A program made the position numbers and the translations under genes. From NCBI GenBank assembly GCA_934359535.1, contig CAKRLN010000135.1, forward strand, positions 1 through 6,231: DNA of 6,231 nucleotides, in the 5' to 3' direction. Positions 1-5,007 of this stretch are shown here, piece by piece. The notes under the pieces were generated by a model, which was given only the letters and a program-made list of their open reading frames with translations, did not search any database and was not told where the DNA came from. Position 1 is the stretch's first letter, and each line of letters opens with the position of its first letter. This stretch comes from an uncultured Lachnospiraceae bacterium. GTDB lineage: Bacteria > Bacillota > Clostridia > Lachnospirales > Lachnospiraceae.

Positions 1-1
1 C

Positions 2-1078
2 ATGGAAAATCTGACTGGCGGCACCCCTCCCGTCAGATACCTACCCTGTGTAGTCCCTTGTAAACTGTACTTTCTTGTGCTTACAGTAACAGAATATAAG
101 CCAGAGGCAGAGGAAACACTTGCCGTGGAAGGAACTGCATCGGGATCGCTAAAGGAAGGTGATGATTTTTCTATTGTAACATGGAATATCGGTTATGGGG
201 CATTGGGCGATAATGCAGATTTTTTTATGGATGGAGGAACGCATGTAAGCACTTCGGATCAGAGCCGGGTGGAAGAGAACATGCAGGCAATCTGTGACCA
301 GTTAAAGGAGCTCTCACCGGATGCGGCATTTCTTCAGGAGGTGGATCTTGACTCCAAGCGTTCTTATGGGATCAATGAGAAAGAAAAAATTGCAGGAGAA
401 ATGACAGGATACGTTGACAGCTTTGCAGAAAATTATAAGGTGTTGTATGTGCCATATCCGATCCCGGTGATTGGAAAGGTCGACTGTGGAATTCTGACAC
501 TTTCAAAGTATGAGCCGTCTGATGCAAAGCGGATCGCACTTCCGTGTCCATTTTCCTATCCGGTACGGCTTGCCAATTTAAAGCGCTGTCTGATGATTGA
601 CCGGATTCCAATTGAAGGAAGCGACAGGGAGCTTGTGCTTGTTAATCTGCATCTGGAAGCTTATGACGATGGAGAAGGCAAGGCAGCACAGACCGAAATG
701 CTTCGTCAGATCCTGCAGGATGAGGTGGATGCCGGCAATTATGTCATTGCAGGAGGAGATTTTAACCAGAGCTTTTCCAATGTGGATATCAGCATGTATC
801 CGGTAATCAGTGATGAGCTGTGGGAGCCTGGAACGATCGATGTGGGAGCTTTTGGAGATGATCTGAAGTTTGAAACGGATAACCGTACACCATCCTGCCG
901 TTCGCTCGATCAGTCCTATGAGGGCGCAGACTGGGAGAATTTCCAATATTATCTGATCGATGGCTTTATCGTCTCATCCAATCTGACGGTAAATTCGGTG
1001 GAGACGAGGGATCTTGGCTTCCAGAATTCCGACCACAATCCGGTTGTGATGAAGGTTACACTGGATTCGGACAGATAG
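2..1078 (+). CDS. Endonuclease/exonuclease/phosphatase family protein, 5' end altered or incomplete
   Basis: This is a metal-dependent phosphoesterase of the EEP (DNase I-like) superfamily; the substrate cannot be told from sequence. Counting from the ATG at base 2, the fold's motifs appear in order: TWN at 60-62, LQEVD at 111-115 (metal-binding Glu113), NLHLE at 215-219, GGDFN at 251-255 (Asp253, Asn255) and SDHNP at 343-347 (catalytic Asp344-His345). The catalytic domain, about residues 56-355, therefore looks complete. The N-terminus does not. Relatives I recall from clostridia start with a hydrophobic signal anchor ending shortly before a TVTEYKPE-like stretch. Here that stretch (residues 28-35) follows about 25 residues rich in Pro, Gly and Cys, with only a short hydrophobic remnant (YFLVL). 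No ribosome binding site is visible because the ATG sits at the window edge. The true start may lie outside the window, or the first ~75 bases may be foreign or frameshifted. Family assignment is firm; start and integrity are doubtful. Confidence 0.85.
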   Translation: MENLTGGTPPVRYLPCVVPCKLYFLVLTVTEYKPEAEETLAVEGTASGSLKEGDDFSIVTWNIGYGALGDNADFFMDGGTHVSTSDQSRVEENMQAICDQLKELSPDAAFLQEVDLDSKRSYGINEKEKIAGEMTGYVDSFAENYKVLYVPYPIPVIGKVDCGILTLSKYEPSDAKRIALPCPFSYPVRLANLKRCLMIDRIPIEGSDRELVLVNLHLEAYDDGEGKAAQTEMLRQILQDEVDAGNYVIAGGDFNQSFSNVDISMYPVISDELWEPGTIDVGAFGDDLKFETDNRTPSCRSLDQSYEGADWENFQYYLIDGFIVSSNLTVNSVETRDLGFQNSDHNPVVMKVTLDSDR

Positions 1079-1162
1079 ATTTAAATTGTCTGAATAATAT
1101 ATAATAAACAAACAATAAATAAAAATATTATATAATAAAGTGAAAATAATTAGAAATATATG

Positions 1163-1191
1163 TTGACATTCCGTAAAATGCGTGCTATATT
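1163..1191 (+). promoter_or_regulatory. Strong sigma-A type promoter for an orphan transcript
   Basis: A perfect -35 TTGACA (1163-1168) and a near-perfect -10 TATATT (1186-1191) are separated by exactly 17 bp. About 80 bp of very A+T-rich DNA lies just upstream, including the 12 bp palindrome TATTATATAATA at 1126-1137, and could act as an UP element. Transcription should start near 1198. No credible protein gene with a ribosome binding site follows, so this promoter probably drives an RNA. Confidence 0.75.
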
Positions 1192-1197
1192 AAATAT

Positions 1198-1502
1198 ATC
1201 AAAAGAACAGAGATGAACAAACATCCCGAAGCTTTTAATTTATGAAAGAGAGGTACGGTCCAAAAGGAACTACAGTTTGTTGAGGAGCAACCAAGCACAC
1301 CAGTCTTATTTCGGAAACCAATGGCATGAGAAAACAAATGATACAAGATCGGAAGCAGACCGATAGAGCTGATTCCAACAAGCCATTTTGAGGAATACAT
1401 AAGAAGAAGTTCTGGAAAGAAATGAGGTACAGTCCATTGGAAAGTGAACAGCTTTAGGCACCACCTGAGAGAATAAATTTCGGATGGTGCCTATTTCATT
1501 TT
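1198..1502 (+). ncRNA. Candidate structured non-coding RNA, about 300 nt, family not recognised
   Basis: The stretch is bracketed by an excellent promoter just upstream and a hairpin terminator at its end, yet contains no open reading frame with a ribosome binding site. Possible internal helices are a hairpin with arms GTTG/CAAC around loop AGGAG (1279-1291), a hairpin ATCGG/CCGAT (1348-1364), a helix AATGGC/GCCATT (1320-1325 with 1382-1387) that would enclose it, and an alternative ATTCC/GGAAT pairing (1372-1376 with 1392-1396). The 12-mer GAGGTAC[G/A]GTCC occurs twice, at 1250-1261 and 1424-1435, each inside a longer imperfect repeat. I found none of the hallmarks of tmRNA, RNase P RNA or signal recognition particle RNA. 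It could be a clade-specific trans-acting RNA. The transcription-unit logic is strong; structure and function are inference, and a decayed small gene remains possible. Confidence 0.5.
1455..1502 (+). terminator. Intrinsic terminator of the orphan RNA
   Basis: The arms TAGGCACCA (1455-1463) and TGGTGCCTA (1485-1493) pair perfectly over 9 bp. A further CC/GG pairing (1464-1465 with 1482-1483) forms across a single bulged A. A T-rich tail, TTTCATTTT, follows at 1494-1502. The tail is on the right side only for plus-strand transcription. The loop is fairly large and the T-run is interrupted, so efficiency may be moderate. Confidence 0.7.
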
Positions 1503-1727
1503 ATCAAGAGCGGTTATAATTGTATGGAAATTAAAAATTTGACAATGCAATCAACCGTGAGAGCAGGTCAAACTGTGCAACTTTTTTTACCTTAAAAATC
1601 AATAGTTCTTTAGTACCATAACCTATCGCATGAGCAGGAAGTTACATTTTCGTCAAGTGAAATTTTGGACAAATCACGGGAAATCATTTGTTTAATCTGC
1701 CACATGGTTTTCTGAAACCGGATATTG
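1503..1727. other. A+T-rich intergenic stretch with no supported gene
   Basis: Between the orphan RNA terminator and the promoter of the next small gene I see no open reading frame with a ribosome binding site and no convincing promoter pair. A TTGACA at 1539-1544 has no -10 partner at the right distance, and a TATAAT at 1515-1520 has no -35. A weak imperfect hairpin (GTG...CAC, about 1657-1677) is the only local structure noted. Confidence 0.4.
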
Positions 1728-1733
1728 TATAAT
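1728..1733 (+). promoter_or_regulatory. Probable -10 box for the Cys-rich small protein gene
   Basis: A perfect TATAAT lies 41 bp upstream of the ATG at 1775. The -35 region is poor (TGGTTT at 1705-1710 with a 17 bp spacer), so the promoter may be weak or need an activator. It is the best candidate because the gene is preceded by a terminator rather than by a co-directional gene. Confidence 0.45.
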
Positions 1734-1774
1734 GAGGTTCGTTGATTACAAAACTTAATTTAAGGAGTATTGTT

Positions 1775-1951
1775 ATGACGAACGAAGTATTGGATGAGGT
1801 AATGTTAAATGGACAGTGTCACGGAAAGGCAGATGCAATCGTAAGCTGCCAGTGCCACATTAAGGATGCACCGGTACGGTGTGAACAGGCGGAGAACTGC
1901 ATGTTTTATTCTTATTATAAATGCAGTAAGCAGTGGAAGCGTCTGGCATAG
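1775..1951 (+). CDS. Small Cys-rich protein of unknown function, possible metal-binding protein
   Basis: The 58-residue product is soluble and has no signal peptide or membrane segment. It contains six cysteines (15, 25, 27, 36, 42, 50) and two histidines next to cysteines (16, 28), arranged as CH...C-x-CH...C...C...C. That density suggests a zinc- or other metal-binding mini-domain, but I do not recognise a family. The ATG at 1775 is chosen because AAGGAG (1763-1767 core) lies 7 nt upstream. An in-frame TTG at 1742 would add 11 residues but has no ribosome binding site. The gene has its own -10 box upstream and a hairpin terminator downstream, so it is probably monocistronic. The strong ribosome binding site and normal codons argue that it is real; its role is unknown. 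Confidence 0.72.
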   Translation: MTNEVLDEVMLNGQCHGKADAIVSCQCHIKDAPVRCEQAENCMFYSYYKCSKQWKRLA

Positions 1952-1977
1952 GATTTGGAAGCAGAATGGGACATTAC

Positions 1978-2020
1978 AAAAACTCTTGAAACGGCAAAGG
2001 TGCCGTGGCAGGAGTTTTTT
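1978..2020 (+). terminator. Intrinsic terminator after the Cys-rich small gene
   Basis: The inner stem ACGGCA/TGCCGT (1991-1996 with 2001-2006) has an AAGG tetraloop. An outer stem AAAAACTC/GAGTTTTT (1978-1985 with 2012-2019) closes below a symmetric 5+5 nt internal loop. The downstream arm provides the T-run (2015-2020). It lies 27 bp after the stop codon of the small gene, as expected. Confidence 0.65.
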
Positions 2021-2047
2021 GCATTTTTGGGAAAAATCTGTTATGAT
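2019..2047 (+). promoter_or_regulatory. Extended -10 promoter for the metallophosphodiesterase gene
   Basis: TGtTATGAT (2039-2047) is an extended -10 element. A weak -35 TTGCAT (2019-2024) sits 17 bp upstream of its hexamer. The -35 begins in the T-run of the preceding terminator, so the two signals abut. The predicted start is about 27 nt before the ATG at 2081. Confidence 0.5.
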
Positions 2048-2080
2048 CGGTAGCAGATAGAGATAGAACAGGATGAACGT

Positions 2081-2563
2081 ATGAAGAGGATTTTGGTGCT
2101 GAGTGATTCGCATGGAAATGTTAATAATATGGTGATTGCGGTCCGGAATGAGAAGCCGGATATGATCATTCATCTCGGAGACTGCTGGGCGGATGCGGAA
2201 CAGCTTTTGAAGAAGTTTCCGGAGATTTTGCTGGAGAGGGTGCCTGGAAATTGTGACTGTCCGCAGGCATTTGAGGAGCGCGTGCTTATGATCGAGGGAA
2301 AGCGTGTGCTCATTTGTCATGGACATACCTTTAATGTGAAGGCAGGATACCTAGGGCTTAGCATGGGCGCCCAGGCAGAGCATGCGGATGCGGCACTTTT
2401 CGGGCACACGCATTGTGTATATCAGGATTTTTATCAGGGCATCACCTATTTGAATCCTGGAAGCATCGGGGCTCCGCCGTATGGAGTACCGCCATCCTAT
2501 GGAATCCTTCGGATCGATGGGGCATCCGATCTGATTGATACAGATATTGTATACATGGAATAG
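2081..2563 (+). CDS. YfcE/MJ0936-family metallophosphodiesterase
   Basis: This is a cytoplasmic calcineurin-like phosphoesterase of the small bacterial/archaeal YfcE/MJ0936 type. Characterised members hydrolyse phosphodiesters with a two-metal centre; the natural substrate is usually unknown. All metal-ligand motifs are present in the 160 residues: DSHGN (Asp9, His11), LGDC (Asp34), GNCD (Asn57), CHGH (His80, His82) and GHTH (His109, His111). The length is normal for the family and no extra domain is present. The ATG at 2081 begins the canonical MKRILVLSDSHGN start, with a short AGGA ribosome binding site at 2070-2073. It has its own extended -10 promoter and a strong terminator directly after its stop codon, so it is a single-gene unit. 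In clostridia such genes often sit next to rdgB (dITP/XTP pyrophosphatase); that partner is not visible here. Confidence 0.9.
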   Translation: MKRILVLSDSHGNVNNMVIAVRNEKPDMIIHLGDCWADAEQLLKKFPEILLERVPGNCDCPQAFEERVLMIEGKRVLICHGHTFNVKAGYLGLSMGAQAEHADAALFGHTHCVYQDFYQGITYLNPGSIGAPPYGVPPSYGILRIDGASDLIDTDIVYME

Positions 2564-2596
2564 GACATTTCGCGAACAACGGAATGTCTTTTTTAT
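2564..2596 (+). terminator. Strong intrinsic terminator after the phosphodiesterase gene
   Basis: The hairpin starts at the first base after the TAG stop. Its 9-pair stem (2564-2572 with 2580-2588, one G-T wobble) has a 7 nt loop and is followed by TTTTTT at 2589-2594 and ATT-type sequence. Orientation is plus strand. Confidence 0.85.
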
Positions 2597-2632
2597 TAAG
2601 AAAATGAATACTATTAATAATAAAATATTATA

Positions 2633-2668
2633 ACGGAAACTGTGGAAAAAAATTGACGAAGTTTCCGT
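2633..2668. promoter_or_regulatory. Inverted repeat flanking the aspartokinase -35 box, possible operator
   Basis: The perfect 8 bp arms ACGGAAAC (2633-2640) and GTTTCCGT (2661-2668) are separated by 20 bp that contain the -35 hexamer. The right arm lies in the -35/-10 spacer. The arm centres are 28 bp apart, somewhat under three helical turns. This placement would suit a repressor or a dimer pair regulating lysC; the factor is unknown. Confidence 0.4.
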
Positions 2669-2681
2669 AGATGTTTATAAT
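2653..2681 (+). promoter_or_regulatory. Sigma-A type promoter of the aspartokinase gene
   Basis: TTGACG (2653-2658) and a perfect TATAAT (2676-2681) have a 17 bp spacer. The expected start near 2688 gives a leader of about 76 nt before the ATG at 2764. The leader has only a weak GCCC/GGGC hairpin (2696-2710). It is too short for a lysine riboswitch, and no T-box or terminator-like element is seen in it. Confidence 0.8.
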
Positions 2682-2763
2682 TAGCGTAAACGACTGCCCG
2701 GATGAGGGGCGTATAGACGAGGAATCATGTTTGAAAACGATTGGTTAGTAAGGAGCGAAAGAA

Positions 2764-4083
2764 ATGGTTAAGGTTGTGAAATTTGGCGGAAGTTCACTTG
2801 CAAGTGCAGAGCAGTTTGCAAAAGTAGGAAAGATCATCCGTGCAGATAAACAGAGGAAATATGTTGTGCCAAGTGCACCTGGAAAGCGTAATTCAAAAGA
2901 TACAAAGGTTACGGATATGCTTTACGCATGCTATGCGTTAGCAGAGGAAGAGAAGGATTTCCGTGTACCATTGATGAAGATCAAGGATCGTTATGATTCC
3001 ATCATTAACGGACTTCAATTAAAGCTTTCTTTAGAAGAGGAATTTAAGAAAATTTCAGAGAACTTCAAGAAAAAAGCAGGCGTGGATTATGCAGCAAGCC
3101 GTGGTGAGTATTTAAATGGTATCATTATGGCAAATTACTTAGGATATACATTTGTTGATGCGGCAGAAGTGATTTTCTTCGACGAAGAGGGGAACTTTGA
3201 CGCAGACCGTACAGATAAAGTACTTTCAGCAAAGCTTGAGAAAATCGAGACTGCGGTTGTTCCAGGCTTCTATGGTTCGAATCCGGATGGAAGCATCCGC
3301 ACATTCTCAAGGGGCGGATCAGATATTACCGGTTCTATCGTTTCAAAAGCCGTACATGCAAGCATGTATGAGAACTGGACGGATGTATCCGGCTGTCTGG
3401 TAGCAGATCCACGTATTATCAAGGACTCCAAGCCAATCAAGGTTATTACTTACCGTGAGCTGCGTGAGTTATCCTACATGGGAGCTTCTGTGCTTCATGA
3501 GGATGCGATCTTCCCGGTACGTAAGGCTGGAATCCCGATCAACATTAAAAATACGAATGCACCGGATGATGAGGGAACACTGATTGTTGAGAGCACATGT
3601 CAGAAGGCTGAGTATACCATTACCGGTATCGCAGGAAAGAAAGGCTTTGTTGCGGTAAGCATTGATAAGGATATGATGAATTCAGAGGTCGGATTTTGCC
3701 GCAAAGCTCTTCAGGCATTTGAGGAGAATGGCATTTCCATCGAGCATATGCCATCCGGAATTGATACGATGACAGTGTTTGTACATCAGGCAGAGTTTGA
3801 GGGCAAAGAGCAGCAGGTAATCAGCGCACTCCGCAGACTTGCACATCCGGATATCATTGACCTTGAGGCTGATCTTGCACTGATCGCAGTTGTAGGCCGT
3901 GGCATGAAGTCCCAGAGAGGAACAGCTGGACGTATTTTCTCAGCACTTGCACATGCAAATATCAATGTTAAGATGATCGATCAGGGATCATCTGAGTTAA
4001 ACATTATCATCGGTGTAAGCAACGATGATTTTGAAAACGCAATCAAAGCAATTTATGACATTTTTGTTGTAACAAGATTATAG
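2764..4083 (+). CDS. lysC: Aspartokinase
   Basis: Aspartokinase phosphorylates L-aspartate with ATP, the first committed step to lysine, diaminopimelate, threonine and methionine. The 439 residues read as an N-terminal amino-acid kinase domain (about 1-275) followed by two ACT regulatory domains (about 285-355 and 370-436). Visible motifs are KFGGSS at 6-11 (nucleotide-binding Lys6), SRGE at 112-115, FSRGGSDITG at 181-190, WTDVSG at 205-210 and the YRE...SYMGA-VLH stretch at 230-245. The ACT2 stretch AVVGRGM...INVKMIDQGSSELNI (375-414) is where feedback effectors usually bind in this family. Length matches the monofunctional enzyme, with no homoserine dehydrogenase fusion. AAGGAG ends 8 nt before the ATG. 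The gene stands upstream of dpaAB, and its product feeds the same pathway. Which amino acid inhibits it cannot be read from the sequence. Confidence 0.96.
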   Translation: MVKVVKFGGSSLASAEQFAKVGKIIRADKQRKYVVPSAPGKRNSKDTKVTDMLYACYALAEEEKDFRVPLMKIKDRYDSIINGLQLKLSLEEEFKKISENFKKKAGVDYAASRGEYLNGIIMANYLGYTFVDAAEVIFFDEEGNFDADRTDKVLSAKLEKIETAVVPGFYGSNPDGSIRTFSRGGSDITGSIVSKAVHASMYENWTDVSGCLVADPRIIKDSKPIKVITYRELRELSYMGASVLHEDAIFPVRKAGIPINIKNTNAPDDEGTLIVESTCQKAEYTITGIAGKKGFVAVSIDKDMMNSEVGFCRKALQAFEENGISIEHMPSGIDTMTVFVHQAEFEGKEQQVISALRRLAHPDIIDLEADLALIAVVGRGMKSQRGTAGRIFSALAHANINVKMIDQGSSELNIIIGVSNDDFENAIKAIYDIFVVTRL

Positions 4084-4092
4084 TTTTTCAGG

Positions 4093-4120
4093 AACGAATA
4101 AATGCTCCCTTTCATATGTT
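4093..4120 (+). promoter_or_regulatory. Possible sigma-K (mother-cell sporulation) promoter for dpaAB
   Basis: CATATGTT (4113-4120) fits the sigma-K -10 consensus CATAnnnT. AACG (4093-4096) lies 16 bp upstream and fits the -35 consensus mACm in three of four positions. The predicted start near 4127 lies in the 3' arm of the hairpin, about 17 nt before the dpaA ATG. In Bacillus subtilis the homologous spoVF operon is sigma-K dependent. The consensus is short, so chance is possible. Confidence 0.4.
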
Positions 4121-4140
4121 ATATGGAAGGGAGCGTTTTG
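4101..4140 (+). terminator. Terminator hairpin of lysC that also contains the dpaA ribosome binding site
   Basis: The arms 4104-4117 and 4121-4134 form 14 consecutive pairs (one G-T wobble) around a 3 nt loop. Three further pairs, including a wobble, extend the base (4101-4103 with 4135-4137). TTTT runs from 4136 to 4139. The 3' arm contains AAGGGAG (4127-4133), the only good ribosome binding site for dpaA (ATG at 4144). In a transcript reading through from lysC this site would be base-paired. Confidence 0.8.
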
Positions 4141-4143
4141 TGT

Positions 4144-5007
4144 ATGGAGAACTATACGGTTATTTTTGTTACGGATCAAAGACAACAGTATATTGGAGAT
4201 TATCTTCCAGGCAGATATAAGGAGAGCCGCATGGATGAGCTGGCAGCCCTGATCCGGGGAGCCGGGCAGGTGATTCTTCCTACGCCTGTTTTAAAAATAG
4301 ATAAACTGTATCATATCCGGTCTGTTGTGCAGGAAAATCTTATGTTGAACCGTGAAGAGGGCATTGTGCAGGGACTTACGGTATTTGGTGGAAAGTTCCC
4401 GGAGGAATGGAAGAAGTTTTTTCGCAAATATGAGATTTCATTTGTTGATTTTATGGAAGAGGAAGAGGTTGCCCTTGCAAATGCAGAGGTAACGGCAGAG
4501 GCTGCCATAGCGGAGCTTATTTTTCACAGTCGGTATTCAATCCGCAATGAAAAATATATTGTTACCGGATATGGCAGATGCGCGAAGACGATTGCAGCAA
4601 AGATTGCAGCCCTTGGAGGCAATGTTACGGTTCTTGCAAGGAGTGTCAGGGACAGAAAGGCTGCGAAGGCGGATGGGCATAATGCATCGGATTTTTCTTA
4701 TGCACCGGAGGAAGCATATGGAACAAGGGGAATTATTAATACAGTTCCGGCACCTGTCATTACGGAGTCCATGATCCGGGAAATGCATAAGGACACAGTG
4801 ATTCTTGATATTGCATCGAAGCCGGGCGGGACGGATAAAAAGGCAGCGGAAAAATATCACATCCCGGTCATAGAGGCACTTGGTCTTCCGGGTATCTATA
4901 CGCCAAAATCCAGTGCAAAAATCCTCGCGGACTGTGTGATCCGTCATACGCTTCCTGAAGATGTGAGAAAAGAGGAGAAATCATGGATTTTTCAAATTAT
5001 AATATAG
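4144..5007 (+). CDS. dpaA: Dipicolinate synthase subunit A
   Basis: With DpaB it oxidises the diaminopimelate-pathway intermediate derived from dihydrodipicolinate to dipicolinic acid, the major solute of the spore core; this happens in the mother cell. The 287-residue protein has an N-terminal domain containing the family's NAEVTAEAAIAEL stretch (113-125). A Rossmann nucleotide-binding segment, VTGYGRCAKTIA, follows at 140-151 (Gly142, Gly144), then NTVPAPVI (199-206), DIASKPGGTD (222-231) and GLPGIYTPKSSA (247-258). The ATG at 4144 is chosen because its MENYTVIF start aligns with the usual beginning of the first beta strand and AAGGGAG lies 10 nt upstream. In-frame ATGs at 4102 and 4123 would translate through the hairpin; 4102 does have a weak AGGAA upstream. 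The gene follows lysC and overlaps dpaB. It is functionally equivalent to spoVFA. Confidence 0.95.
   Translation: MENYTVIFVTDQRQQYIGDYLPGRYKESRMDELAALIRGAGQVILPTPVLKIDKLYHIRSVVQENLMLNREEGIVQGLTVFGGKFPEEWKKFFRKYEISFVDFMEEEEVALANAEVTAEAAIAELIFHSRYSIRNEKYIVTGYGRCAKTIAAKIAALGGNVTVLARSVRDRKAAKADGHNASDFSYAPEEAYGTRGIINTVPAPVITESMIREMHKDTVILDIASKPGGTDKKAAEKYHIPVIEALGLPGIYTPKSSAKILADCVIRHTLPEDVRKEEKSWIFQIII

Noticed and set aside
1091..1137. A+T-only inverted repeat after the EEP gene as its terminator
   Set aside because: It contains no G-C pairs and no following T-run. It is more likely A+T-rich promoter-upstream DNA, so the EEP gene has no clear terminator.
1185..1400. A 71-codon hydrophobic open frame on the minus strand
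   Set aside because: It has no ribosome binding site or promoter on that strand, opposes the strong plus-strand promoter, and its hydrophobicity follows from purine-rich plus-strand sequence.
1242..1457. A protein-like reading in one frame (MKERYGPKGTTV...RYSPLESEQL) interrupted by two TGA codons, possible selenoprotein
   Set aside because: There is no ribosome binding site before its ATG and no Cys/redox context around either TGA. The frame runs into the terminator. The purine-rich sequence makes several frames look hydrophilic and protein-like. A broken gene is possible but less likely than an RNA.
1515..1567. TATAAT at 1515-1520 and TTGACA at 1539-1544 as promoter elements
   Set aside because: They are in the wrong order relative to each other, and neither has a partner hexamer at 16-18 bp.
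1805..2326. A 173-codon open frame on the minus strand
   Set aside because: It lies across the antisense of the Cys-rich gene, a terminator and the phosphodiesterase. It has no recognisable motif, and the plus-strand proteins are clearly real.
2688..2763. Lysine riboswitch in the lysC leader
   Set aside because: The leader is about 76 nt, far shorter than the roughly 170 nt L-box aptamer. It lacks the aptamer's conserved core and has no expression-platform terminator.
4537..4947. A 136-codon Cys/Arg-rich frame opposite dpaA
   Set aside because: It is antisense to a well-supported dpaA, lacks a ribosome binding site, and has composition typical of a complementary-strand shadow.
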